A stretch of DNA of 53,577 bases from Candidatus Burkholderia pumila (GCA_001045575.1 LELG01000001.1:1-53577); one strand, 5' to 3'. Shown: positions 36,259-45,121, counted from the stretch's first letter. Numbers and translations: made by a program. Notes: a model not told the origin generated them from the sequence alone.

Positions 36259-36916
36259 TCACCGTCCGATGCCCGAGCCGTCTGGCGTATGGATCCCCGC
36301 AGCGAACTGTTTGACCGCATCGCTCGCCATCGCGGCCTAGCGCACGGCTTCATCTGCGAGTCCCGAAGCGGTGTCGGCGGGCGATGTCGGACCAGAGTTG
36401 GTGCTGGAATCGAGCGGCGTAGTGGCCAACGTAGCGGGCGTGGCGCTGGCCGCAGGCGGCGGGTGCTGGCGCGGCGTCACGCAACCGTGATGCCGGGCGC
36501 GGGCCGGTACAGGTCGCGAATGCGGCGCTGGTTGTGCGCGATCAGCCACTGGCCGTTATCGATCACAAGGTAGGCATACGACTGGTCATAGAGGTCGCCG
36601 TCAGCGTCTTCCCACGGGGCGAACCACAACTGCAACTCGTGCGGCGCGCTGCGGATCGGCGAACCGGAATACAGTGGGCGCGACAGGACGGCGCTGCCCG
36701 GTGCCGGCGTTTTTGTGGTCGACGCCAGCGTTGCGTTATGGCTGATCTGCTGACCGGGCAGGTTGTGCGCCTGGATGTTCTCGCGTAGACGCCCGACATC
36801 GATTCGCACGCGACACCGTCCGGTGCCTTGCAGGAAAATTTGCTGGATGCGTCGAGACCCGCGAACGAACAGCCGGCAAGGGTGGCTGCAAGCGCGACCG
36901 CAACGATGGGAATCAT
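36259..36916 (-). pseudogene. traV: Conjugation outer-membrane lipoprotein TraV, damaged
   Basis: TraV is the lipoprotein of the outer-membrane core complex together with TraK and TraB. ATG 36916 gives MIPIVAVALAATLAGC with lipobox LAGC, followed by KFSCKAPDGVACESMSGVYA (the characteristic Cys pair). After a one-base shift come NIQAHNLPGQQISHNATLAS, HELQLWFAPWEDADGDLYDQ SYAYLVIDNGQW and RRIRDLYRP. A further shift leads to a Pro/Thr tail with an in-frame TAG at 36337-36339, ending at 36259 just before traC. An upstream extension of the frame to 37060 is possible but lacks signal features. Confidence 0.85.
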
Positions 36917-36959
36917 TGCGGCCCGCAGGACGTCGAACTGCGGGAAATATATGACTTGT

Positions 36960-37156
36960 TCATCGCGCGTCCTCTCCTGTCGATTGATACGACGGGTTTT
37001 CTGGATCGGTTTGTGAGCTGCCTCTTCCTTCGGGACACAGTTGGTATGCCTGCAATACATCCTAGAACGAACACGTCTTTCCAGCGCCCGGCTTCGTAAT
37101 GGTCATGACGTGACCCATGTTGCGAGATTGATCTGGCTTACTGGAAAATGGCGAAC
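36960..37156. other. Short gap between dsbC and traV
   Basis: One minus-strand frame reads MGHVMTITKPGAGKTC and then stops; another runs into the traV leader. I see no gene that I can defend. Confidence 0.35.
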
Positions 37157-37983
37157 TCATCGTGAGTCTCCCGCAGCGGCTGCGTTGCTCGGTGGTCCGG
37201 CTGCAGGAGATCCGGCGACCTTGCCAGCATCTCCCACGGGGACTTTCTTAGGGACATCGAGCCAGGCTTGAGTTGAGCGGCCGATACGGCACCGGGTAAC
37301 ATCCGGCCGTCTTCGGCGATGATCGTGGGCGTCTCCGTGACGCCCAGGCGCGAGCCGAGCACGAGGTTGTCGTTGATCGGGTGATGGCACGAGACGAGCG
37401 GCGGCAACCGGTTCTCGCTCATCCATTCCTTCCAGGCTTTCGCCGGATCCGCGGCACACTGGATTCGGATCGATTTGGTCACGCGTCAAGGTGCAGTGAC
37501 TCGAGCGGATAGAGGAACGTGTAGATCGTCATGTTGTCGACGAGCGTGAGCTGCTGCTCGAGCTGGTGGCAGTAAGGGCAGTCTGGGTCCGAGAACATGG
37601 CGAGCACGCGCTGGCCGTTGCCGCGCGCACGGTCTTGATCGCATAGTTCAGGACTGCGGCGGGAAAGCGCATCCGATAGCCTTGCGCCTGCCGCTGCTCG
37701 GTGAGGTCGACCTGATCCTGCATGTCGTACAGGTGACCGAACAGGAAATAGCGACCGGTGCTGTCGGTGTAGGCGACGTTATCCGCCCATCGACACCTCG
37801 TACAGGCCGGGCAACGGTGCAGGCTTGATGTCACGAAAGGGCGTTTTCGGGTAGGTCGCGCTCAGGTGATCAGCGACCTTCTGGGTGACCGTCCGTGCCG
37901 TCATCGGCACGGACGGTTGCAGCGCAGGACAGGAAGGCGAGCGCGGCGACGGACAGGTGCGCGCGCGGGAAACGGTTATTCAT
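37157..37983 (-). pseudogene. DsbC-like disulfide isomerase of the tra cluster, frameshifted
   Basis: ATG 37983, overlapping the traB stop, gives the signal peptide MNNRFPRAHLSVAALAFLSC AATVRA. The mature protein in shifting frames has VTQKVADHLSATYPKTPFRD, PAPLPGLYEVSMGG, NVAYTDSTGRYFLFGHLYDM and RFPAAVLNYAIKTVRG, then the active site DPDCPYCHQLEQQL and CAADPAKAWKEWMSENRLPP, GVTETPTIIAEDGRMLPG. The CPYC motif and TPT cis-Pro mark a thiol-disulfide isomerase, which folds the Cys-rich TraN, TraU and TraV proteins. At least three frameshifts. Confidence 0.83.
37888..37917. repeat. Perfect 13-bp inverted repeat at the dsbC 5' end
   Basis: accgtccgtgccg and cggcacggacggt are separated by tcat. 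It lies just after the signal peptide coding region. Confidence 0.95.
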
Positions 37984-39395
37984 CTCGGATTCTCCGATTG
38001 CGATTCCGGAAACGGTTGGCCGGCGAGGGTGTCTCAAACGCAGCGGCCGTGGCGGCATCAACGTGCACACCTTTAGTGATCGACACTTCGATGGTGCGGG
38101 TGGCATTGGTCTTGATGACCGGGAAGAGCTTGTCGGCAGCTTTCAGGTAATACTGTGCGAGCATCTGGCCCGCGGAGTCGATACCGCCGCCGAGCGCCGC
38201 ACATCCGACCTGACCGCCATCGACGGTCTGGGCGACGCCACCGCCGCCAAACGGAGGTGATGGTTGCGGACTGCTGGAACGCCTGTCCCATGCCGCCGAA
38301 CGTGCCCGACAGCAGCGCGTTCGCGAGCAGCTGACCCTGCTTGGTAACGAGCCGCCCGCTTACGCCTTCCTTGCCGTCCTCGCCGATGAGCTTGTCCTTG
38401 ATCTCGATCGCGCGGCCGTTGACAATGCACGACAGGGTCTGCACGCGGCCCATCATTCGTTCGGCCGAGAGATCACCCCATGCGTTCGATACGATCCGGC
38501 ACCCCGCCAGGTCGAGCTGTTTGCCGTTCGGAAGACTCGCCGGTTTGAGCACCTGCAGGTCGACGGACAGCGGGTCCGCTTTGCGCCTGTCCGCCCGTCG
38601 GTGCGTCCACGCCGTTGAGCATCGCAACGGGGATGAACGAACCGGCGGGCAGCAGATTAATGTCATCCTTGTTGCCAGTGCCGGACACAGTACCACCTGA
38701 CGTGGGCGTCGTCATCCTGTATCGGCACGCACGGGCGTCGACCGGGAAGCCTTGAACCTCGAGCTTGCCGCCGCTGTCCGCACCATTGCTTCGGCTACCA
38801 TTACCCGACCCGCCAGCATTTGCGGTGTCGTCGAAATCGATGATCTCGAGTTCGTTAGAGACCGGAAGGGTGTCGCCGATCGGCGTGTTCAGTGCGTCGC
38901 TGCCACCGGGCGGAGGCAGCACGCGTTTTGCCGCCTAGGCTGCTACGTGCGGTGCCAACTGGCAACGGTTTATTCAATACGGCTGCTGCTGCCGGTGCGG
39001 ATGTTGCAGCGGAGGCCGCCGATGCTGCGGCAGCAGCGCTCGCGGCTGCACTGGCTTCTGCTGCCTGTCGTGCAGCGACTTCCGATGCGATCTTGTCGAT
39101 GGCCGCCTTCGCGGAAGTCTGGTCCACCGTGAGGCGCTGGATCTGTTGCTGAAGGTCCAGCAGCCTGGCATCAGAGAGCGTTCGCCACGCGTCGCGATCG
39201 TTGATGGAGCCGGGCAGCTGAATCTGCTCGACCACGGATTTCGGTTTCGATGCAGGGGGCAAGTCACCCGTGAGGAAGAAACCCACGCCGGTCGCTGCCA
39301 GAATGGCGATCATGGACGACAAGCATCGCGCGCTGATGCGACTTGATGCGATCGTTTGAGCCCGCCAGCGCGGACGAATCGTGGCGGTCACTCAT
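37976..39395 (-). pseudogene. traB: Conjugation protein TraB, F-type (VirB10-like), damaged
   Basis: TraB spans the envelope and energises the core complex. ATG 39395 gives MSDRHDSSALAGSNDRIKSH. After a frame change come the inner-membrane helix MIAILAATGVGFFLTGDLPP, a coiled coil LLDLQQQIQRLTVDQTSAKA and an Ala-rich linker. The VirB10-like domain has LPAGSFIPVAMLNGVDAPTG, DLAGCRIVSNAWGDLSAERM, GRVQTLSCIVNGRAIEIKDK and LAQYYLKAADKLFPVIKTNA. The end FRNRNRRIRDE overlaps the dsbC start. At least three frameshifts, one of which fuses the start to traK. Confidence 0.87.
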
Positions 39396-39397
39396 CG

Positions 39398-39947
39398 CGG
39401 GTCCGCTGCCTGACAATGAAAACGCGCGTGCTGTCGCTAGGTGCGACGCGAGCGTTTGCTGCTCGACAGCGACGACACCCGGCCGATACAGTTTCTGTTC
39501 AGCGATCACCATATCGGCGCCGGATACATTGGTGAGCGTGTACTGCTCGCCGACGAACGGGGTTTCGAGGAATTTTGTCTGCAAGAAGACAAGGCGGGCC
39601 TCTTTCCACAGCGGCACTTCCTGATTGACGGGCACGGCTGATGAGGGCGGGTCGGCACCCGGGTCGGTCTGCGCGGTGGCCATCTCGAAGATGAGATCCT
39701 TGATGGCGCTCTGATAGGCCGACGAGGTCGCGGCAGTCCGGAGCACCGAACCTCGGCCCGCCCTATCACCAGTGGTGGGTACGATGATGTTTGCAGACGG
39801 CACATGACGGGGTTGCAGCAGCAGCTGGTACGTCGCGCCCTGATCGTCGACCACGAACAGCGTCTCGGTGCCTGTTGCGTTACCCGTATGAATGACCTTC
39901 TTGATCGCTCGACCGGCAAGCTCGGTGGACGCGACCGTGAGCAGGCT
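39398..39947 (-). pseudogene. traK: Conjugation protein TraK, F-type, without N-terminus, fused to TraE
   Basis: TraK is the secretin-like outer-membrane core protein. What remains reads LLTVASTELAGRAIKKVIHT, ATGTETLFVVDDQGATYQLL LQPRHVPSANIIVP, AYQSAIKDLIFEMA, VPLWKEARLVFLQTKFLETP and MVIAEQKLYRPGVVAVEQQT. The signal peptide and the first segment are missing because the frame continues directly from TraE (junction near 39948). At the 3' end the stop is lost by an indel and the frame runs into the start of traB. Confidence 0.82.
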
Positions 39948-40427
39948 CCGGTCCTCGGAATCGACGAGCTTGTCGCCGATGAACGTCTTGAAGGTGCCGG
40001 TGATGATCACGCGGTTGTTGGGGTGATCGATGCTCTTCGTGCGTTTGACGAAAATCGTCGTGATCCGCTCGCGCTTGATCCGGATTGCTGCTGCGTCGAG
40101 CATGGGCTTGATCGTCGGATAGGAATCGGGATCGGTCATCTTGAGGATCGTCGCGTTGTTGTGATCGACCGTCTCGGGTATCGTTGTCGCCTGCAGGTCG
40201 ACGATGTAATCGGATATGTCGCTTATTAGATAGTCGCCCCGTGCTGGCACCGATTTCGTAGCCGTAACGAATTTCAGGCGGCCCAATATGGGTGGTATCG
40301 CGCAGCAAGAGGATGATCTAGAGCAGCAGCACAACGATGGAACCGAGGGCGATGACGAAACAGCTTGAGGAATTTCACCTGTTGCCGCAGGCCCATCGCG
40401 TTCGTTTCTGGCGATATCGGGATTCAT
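39948..40427 (-). pseudogene. traE: Conjugation protein TraE, F-type, truncated and frameshifted
   Basis: TraE is the VirB8-like inner-membrane assembly protein. ATG 40427 (AGAGGTGA 8 nt upstream) gives MNPDIARNERDG. The membrane anchor LRQQVKFLKLF VIALGSIVVLLL IILLLRD is readable only in other frames and has a TAG within it. The periplasmic domain is in the first frame: LISDISDYIVDLQATTIPET, VDHNNATILKMTDPDSYPTI and IITGTFKTFIGDKLVDSEDR. The last 20 or so residues seen in F TraE are absent and the frame passes straight into traK. Confidence 0.82.
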
Positions 40428-40496
40428 GGTCGATCACCTCTAGAATTCACGCAGATAGCTGTCGGGCAGATCCGACATAGGCGGCTGGCCAGTCAT

Positions 40497-40727
40497 TCAG
40501 CCGAGCAGATGGAATGCGGCGCCAGAGTGCGTGCCAGCCCTGAAGAATTTCGATTACACAAAGGCGAGGCCGAACCCGAGGGTGAGGCCGAGGATGGGGT
40601 ATCTCGTACCCAGCCCGACCATGATGCCGGTCATGAGGACCATCGCGACGTCGATCTTCCAGAACAGGAGCTTTGTGGGATCGTCAAGCGTGACGGGGAT
40701 GGTGTGAGCAAAATCCTCGGCGGCCAT
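40497..40727 (-). pseudogene. traL: Conjugation protein TraL, F-type, premature TAA
   Basis: TraL is a small inner-membrane pilus assembly protein. From ATG 40727 (GGAG just upstream): MAAEDFAHTIPVTLDDPTKL, then two hydrophobic segments IDVAMVLMTGIMVGLGT and LGLTLGFGLAFV. A TAA at 40554 replaces a probable Tyr codon; the same frame goes on SKFFRAGTHSGAAFHLLG to TGA 40497. Without the nonsense codon it would be 76 aa, close to the F protein. Confidence 0.85.
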
Positions 40728-40737
40728 CGCACGCTCC

Positions 40738-41130
40738 TTACAAGGTGGCAGTGAAGCTTGCGTTGATAATGCCGACCACGATGCCAACGATCATGCCCAG
40801 CACCACACCGCCGAACAGCCAGTTCCAGTCCTTGCGGATGGCTGCCATGAACATGCCGATCAGCACGCATACGAGGGCGGCGAGCTTGCCGGCGTTACCT
40901 TTGACCCAGCCCTCGAATTTGGTGGTGGCTTCCTGAAACTCGGTGCCATCGGACGCAACAGCGTGCAAGCACGTGAAAACGAGCGCGAAGAGCAGCATTG
41001 TGTACAACAGGGCCTTCGCCCATTGATGCAGTTCTTCGAACATCGCGTCCTGACGAGCGGGATCAAGCTGATACGCGATGTCATCGGGCGTAGTCAGCGG
41101 GTGGCAAAAGGACTTCAAGATGACGGACAT
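40738..41130 (-). CDS. traA: F-type pilin precursor TraA
   Basis: An intact 130-aa frame with a good ribosome binding site (AGGAG, 6 nt spacing). The first 58 residues form a long leader with a hydrophobic stretch ALLYTMLLFALVFTCLHAVA and an Ala-rich cleavage region (AVA before SDGTEF). The mature pilin of about 70 aa has two hydrophobic segments (KLAALVCVLIGMFMAAIRK and FGGVVLGMIVGIVVGIINA) joined by a short basic/aromatic turn RKDWNW, the F-pilin plan. It is followed by traL, as in F. Among the few tra genes without a visible lesion. Confidence 0.88.
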   Translation of the reverse strand: MSVILKSFCHPLTTPDDIAYQLDPARQDAMFEELHQWAKALLYTMLLFALVFTCLHAVASDGTEFQEATTKFEGWVKGNAGKLAALVCVLIGMFMAAIRKDWNWLFGGVVLGMIVGIVVGIINASFTATL

Positions 41131-41139
41131 ACGTGGCTC

Positions 41140-41523
41140 CTAGTGAGGGCGGATGAAAACCTTATTTGCAGAGCGGCACGTATGGCTTGTGCGTGACGTG
41201 TCGTTTATGCCTGACGGCTCTTTACGTGGATGGGTTGACCTGATCGCAGGCTCGGAGATGATCCGTCCAGGAGAGGCCACTCGTTCAGCGGGTGGCTGGG
41301 TGAGATGCTTTTGCGTGCGCGGCGGGCATTCATCGCCATCGCACAATACGAACTGGCCGTCGGGACGCATGCCAAACTGCGTCACATCGGACAGGCGGCC
41401 GATGGGCCGCGGCGCAGCAAGCGTCTGAGCCGCGCACGAAAGCGTGACCGCACTGACGACTATCGCGGCAATGAATCGGGCAGCGACGAGTCGAATGGCT
41501 ATTGACGTGACGGAACCGGTCAT
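41140..41523 (-). CDS. Secreted protein of the tra cluster, function unknown
   Basis: An intact 127-aa frame from ATG 41523, which overlaps the transglycosylase stop (ATGA). Signal peptide LVAARFIAAIVVSAVTLSCA AQTLA; mature part PRPIGRLSDVTQFGMRPDGQ FVLCDGDECPPRTQKH with two Cys, then a polar tail. The domain FxLCDGDxCPxRT recalls the short secreted proteins found at the start of conjugation clusters, but I cannot name it. It ends 10 bp before traA. Confidence 0.7.
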   Translation of the reverse strand: MTGSVTSIAIRLVAARFIAAIVVSAVTLSCAAQTLAAPRPIGRLSDVTQFGMRPDGQFVLCDGDECPPRTQKHLTQPPAERVASPGRIISEPAIRSTHPRKEPSGINDTSRTSHTCRSANKVFIRPH

Positions 41524-41998
41524 CGCATCTCCGGCTGGGGTCGTTTGTAGGCGGCGTAGTAGCGCTGGACGTCGCGCACGTACCGGATCTGGGCGGCGGT
41601 GTTGGTGGACGCGGGGCCGGTGTTGTAGCAGCCGACCGCTTTCCAGGTGGAGCCGAACTGGGCGATGCAGCTGGCCAGCACCCATGCGCTAATGCGTTGG
41701 CTGGTACAGGCGTCGAACAAGTCGCGGCGCTGGATGCCCGCGCGCACGAGGGTCGGCAGATGGACCGTGTTGATCTGCATCAGACCGAGCGCCTGGTTGC
41801 CGTCTTTGAGCATGGGCCCACGTGCGCCCGTCCAGCCGCGCGATTCCTTCCAGGCGATCGCCTTGAGCAGCGCCGGGTCGATGCTGTATTGCGAGCCTGC
41901 GGTTTTTCCCAGCAGGACGCGTGGGCAATGCAATTGGATAGGGCTCCTATTAAAATCAGGAATCCTAATTGTCTTATGGTAGGAAAAGGAACATGCAT
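41520..41998 (-). pseudogene. Lytic transglycosylase (VirB1/TrbN-like), one-base deletion
   Basis: This enzyme opens the peptidoglycan for pilus assembly. ATG 41998 gives a signal peptide MHVPFPTIRQLGFLILIGAL and SCWEK. One A missing from an A-run at about 41910 shifts the frame; the domain itself is complete: YSIDPALLKAIAWKESRGWT (catalytic Glu in KES), GLMQINTVHLPTLV, CTSQRISAWVLASCIAQFGS and AVGCYNTGPASTNTA. It is the first recognisable gene of the leftward tra operon. Confidence 0.85.
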
Positions 41999-42180
41999 CG
42001 TGTGCTCTTACGAGGCGTGTCGATCGCGCAGCGGTGCGCTGCAGGAGCGAGTGAGAATAAAAAGAGCTGCTCGAGTGCCCTCCAGGGCGACAAGCAGCGA
42101 AAAGCCAGCCAAGAGCTGTCGAGGTACTGGCTGACGGGGGAAATGAGAAGAGCGTTTCGAGGAGACTTCGACGCGGTTCG

Positions 42181-42259
42181 GTTACATCACGTAACGAATT
42201 GGCGAGGGTAGGCGCGCGTGCATCCGCAGCGACGCCCGTACGATGGCGTACAATGTACG
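42181..42259. promoter_or_regulatory. Two short palindromes upstream of the tra operon
   Basis: gttac-atcac-gtaac (42181-42195) and cgtaca-a-tgtacg (42247-42259) are perfect inverted repeats in the 400-bp non-tra stretch in front of the transglycosylase gene. They could be operators of a tra regulator. No regulator binding can be inferred from sequence alone. Confidence 0.35.
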
Positions 42260-42385
42260 AAGCCATGGGGGACCTCTCTCAAAACTTCTGATGGTCAGGT
42301 TGGCGTCGGTGTTGGACGCACCGGCGTCAACCGCTTTACTGCGAATCCTTTGTCGCTTATTAGTTTCCGATTCAACCAACTTCAT
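42182..42385 (-). CDS. Small basic protein upstream of the tra operon, doubtful
   Basis: From ATG 42385: MKLVESETNKRQRIRSKAVD, then NLTIRSFERGPPWLRTLYAI and a basic end. It is the only protein-like frame in the presumed tra promoter region, but there is no clear ribosome binding site and no family. It could be spurious. Confidence 0.3.
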   Translation of the reverse strand: MKLVESETNKRQRIRSKAVDAGASNTDANLTIRSFERGPPWLRTLYAIVRASLRMHARLPSPIRYVM

Positions 42386-42450
42386 ACTACGATATGGTAA
42401 ATGCTTTTCTGAGAAATTGGAGAGATGATTTCCAAAAATCCGATTATGGT

Positions 42451-42909
42451 CTATCGGACATTGTTGCCGGGATGCAATATTGCAGAGCGGATCGCAGTAG
42501 CGAATTCGACGGCATGATCTCCATCGCCGTGCAAGCACATGGTCTGAGCGGCAATGCGAATCCACGTGCCATCCAGCGCTTCTATCCGGCCGTTCGCGAC
42601 AATCTCGGACGCTCGCCTGGCCGCCAGAGCCGATACCCGCGGTCTACGAACGTTTCATCAAGAGCGGTGAGCCCGGCGCTGCGAGCAGCGGCAACCAGCT
42701 TCCCGCCCGAAATGCTCCCGATCGGGATAATCAGGGTGAGCGCCGATCGCGATGTTTCTTGCGAGAGCTGCAGCGGCGGTCCTGCGCATGGTGACCGCGT
42801 CGCCAGCATGCCAGCCACAGGCAATGTTGACGGATGTCGCGTAGTCGAGCAGCGCGTCATCGTGAGCACCACCCTCGCCGATGTCGACGTTCAGATCAAT
42901 TGCGGACAT
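42451..42909 (-). pseudogene. pxpA: 5-oxoprolinase subunit A (PxpA, LamB/YcsF family), internally deleted
   Basis: PxpA takes part in ATP-dependent cleavage of 5-oxoproline. ATG 42909 gives the family signature [40 protein letters not shown] and [18 protein letters not shown]. After a jump come [16 protein letters not shown] and the C-terminal ALDGTWIRIAAQTMCLHGDG DHAVEFA. The normal protein is about 250 aa; here only about 150 codons remain, so roughly 100 residues are deleted, with a frameshift as well. A chromosomal-type metabolic gene stranded in plasmid sequence. Confidence 0.82.
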
Positions 42910-43127
42910 GGGAGGACTCCTTCTGATTGATCGGCGCGTAGGCTGCCACGGATCAATCCGTCACCCACGTAGATATTCTCGATCTGGCACGAAGAGGTCG
43001 CGTCTTTGAGGGCAAGCGTGCTCGTCCCGTCGGTCGGGCCGGCCTTTATACATTCGCCGACGAGTAAGGCAGCGATATAGCTGATAGCGACCATGGCCAA
43101 CGTCAGAGTCGTCCTGGTTGCGCTCAT
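42891..43127 (-). CDS. Small secreted protein, function unknown
   Basis: ATG 43127 gives a signal peptide [20 protein letters not shown] and a short mature part [40 protein letters not shown] with two Cys. It slightly overlaps the pxpA start. Start and stop are both open to doubt, but the secretion signal is clear. Confidence 0.4.
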   Translation of the reverse strand: MSATRTTLTLAMVAISYIAALLVGECIKAGPTDGTSTLALKDATSSCQIENIYVGDGLIRGSLRADQSEGVLPCPQLI

Positions 43128-43308
43128 CGTTCAGCCTCGCGTTCAGTTTGGACATCGCAGAGTCGGTGTGACAACGGGGGCAGGTGCAAAACTGGCTTAA
43201 CATCTGTGCTGTTTCGTAATCGGTTTCGATCACTGCGTTGGTATCGGCCTTAGCGGCCCGCTCTGTCGCGGCGATGAGCGGTTTTGGGGCTGGATCATGA
43301 ACCGTCAC
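43128..43308 (-). CDS. Small protein with a CPxC pair, function unknown
   Basis: From a GTG at 43308: VHDPAPKPLIAATERAAKAD, AVIETDYETAQMLSQF, then CTCPRCHTDS and [11 protein letters not shown]. The CxCPRC cluster may bind zinc. The frame continues past the start of the next gene, suggesting that its stop near 43128 was lost by an indel. Not recognised. Confidence 0.35.
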
Positions 43309-43333
43309 CCCCAGCTGGCCATCGCGCGGTAGT

Positions 43334-44173
43334 TTAGGCGCACACGCTCAGGAAGCCGTTGCCACGCGAGACGTTCTGCTTCGGCGTCTGCGTGAAAAAT
43401 TGCAGTGCGTTGCGCCACCGGCAGGCTGTCCATGAAGCGCTTGCTGGCGACGATAAACGACAATGGGTAGAGGCATAGCGAAGTGCCGTAAAATTCGGCA
43501 AAATAGCAGCATACGCACGGCCTGCGTTGCCATCGCCGGACGATATGATCGCATCGATATTGCCGATCTTGATCTGAGCCAGCGCTTCTTGAATCGGCAG
43601 CGAAACCACCTGTGCGCCAAGATTCGCTATCACGCGCCGGGAGGATTCGTCGTAGGTCCGGATTCGCATGACGGCGAAGTCATTCAGCGACTCGATCGGC
43701 TTGCGCGACCAGATCCCGGTCGGGGGCCAGCGCACCGCTGCAAGCAGGACGAGTCCTTGATGGCTCAGGGCCGTTCGATAAGCAGGCGCCGCCAGTCGTG
43801 CCAAGGTGTGCCTCATCAATCGAATTGACGCTGTAGGGCCGAATTGACAAGGCGAGAATCGGTTCTTAGGACGAGAGATCTCCAGCGAACAGAACACCGA
43901 ATGGCGTTCGGTCAGAATCGTCAGACAGCGCCACAGGCAACGTCTTGTCCTCGAAGCGCTCGGTGACTCGAATATCATCGTTCAGCCCCTTTTCCAGTGC
44001 ACCGGCGAAATCACTCGCAGCGCGACCGGAGGCTGTGTCCGATGGGATGCGATAGAGACCGTCCAGTTGATCGCCGAAAGCTGCCCGGGCGACGACTCCT
44101 GGGCAGTGCTCGGTGTCGCGCGAGCCGCCACTACCAGCATAATCAGTTTTCCTATTGTTCGAAGCTTTATCAC
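43334..44173 (-). pseudogene. TRAP transporter substrate-binding protein (DctP family), degraded
   Basis: Periplasmic solute receptor of a TRAP transporter. Signal region MIKLRTIGKLIMLVVAARAT; then SGRAASDFAGALEKGLNDDI and RVTERFEDKTLP. After breaks come TGIWSRKPIESLNDFAVMRI RTYDESSRRVIANLGAQVVS LPIQEALAQIKIGNIDAIIS SGDG, the classic DctP core, and FTALRYASTHCR. At least three frameshifts. DctP and PxpA genes often cluster in Burkholderia, so the two remnants may come from one chromosomal locus. Confidence 0.75.
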
Positions 44174-44347
44174 GGTATTTGCGGTTGGGTCCGGCGATGT
44201 TCGTTCGCACCGACTACGAGTCTACCGGGAAGCTTAAAGCGCGGCGAGGGATAGTTTACATAGATTAATTTCTGATGATAGTGTCTTTTTATATTACTTT
44301 TTGAGATATTAGAATGCGATCAAACCGGTACTCTTTGCCTCGTTTAT

Positions 44348-45121
44348 TCACACTGGCACGAAATCATGCGACCCCATTTTATGATTAATCGACTGTCGTA
44401 TTCTTTCTAATCCTTTGCTTGAAATGGACAGTCTCCCCTCGATCTCTTCTGCTTTGACACCCGCCCCGGAGAAAGCAAGAACCTGATGTTCGAGTGACGT
44501 AAATGCGAGGTGAGCAATTGCATCTGCGCGACGATTCGACAGGGTGCCGCGCAAAATATCCTGGCCCAGTGTTGCCCAGTTACCTCTGGCTTGAGCATCG
44601 AGGATCGTGACCTTTCCCTTCGTGGGCTGGTCGCGCTAACCCGACGTGAAAGATTCCAAGCGCCCTTTCATGCCGGATGGGAAAGAAGACGCTGCTTTGA
44701 AGGGCCGGATAGGCAGATACATCGCCCAGTCCGCCGTATCGAACACTGTGGAGATCCGAGGCGCGGATCGGTTTTGAGACCAGAGCGCGGAATCAGGGCC
44801 AAGACCACCGATAAGGGTGTCGTGCAACATAACATTCCGCCCGGTTCCATCCAGCAAGGATGCGTGGAAAATACAATCGGATAGGACTCCTTGTCTTCCG
44901 TCATCCGAAAGAACTCGCACGAGTTCAACGTCTGATCGGGTGCAGTCATCCGGCTCGCCACTTTCGCCCTTCGAGCATGACAATGACGGACGGGAATGAT
45001 GTCTCCCACTGAACGAACGCGGTGAGCATAGAGGATTGTTCGAGCGTAAGTCGTTGAATCGCGAGGTGCCCGTCAGGAAACCAGCGCCGACGCTCCAACA
45101 GGTGCCCGCCACTAGCGTCAT
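44348..45121 (-). pseudogene. HTH regulator (LuxR-like C-terminus), premature TAG and frameshifts
   Basis: The C-terminal part LAFTSLEHQVLAFSGAGVKA EEIEGRLSISSKGLERIRQS INHKMG has the spacing of a LuxR/GerE-type helix-turn-helix. A TAG at 44636-44638 interrupts the same frame after LESFTSG; it continues RDQPTKGKVTILDAQARGNW. The N-terminal part reads best as MTLVAGTCWSVGAGFLTG and, in another frame, RWFPDGHLAIQRLTLEQSSM LTAFVQWETSFPSVIVMLEG. The effector domain is not recognised. It lies upstream of the tra region on the same strand and could have been a transfer regulator; this is speculation. Confidence 0.5.

Noticed and set aside
38855-39391. A TraB start at 39391
   Set aside because: That frame lacks the MSDRHDSS start next to the traK stop; a frameshift after KSHQRAML joins the proper start (39395) to the membrane helix.
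41520-42266. A 248-aa transglycosylase starting at 42266
   Set aside because: The first 110 codons have no secretion signal or family similarity; the true start with a signal peptide is ATG 41998 in another frame, with a one-base deletion.
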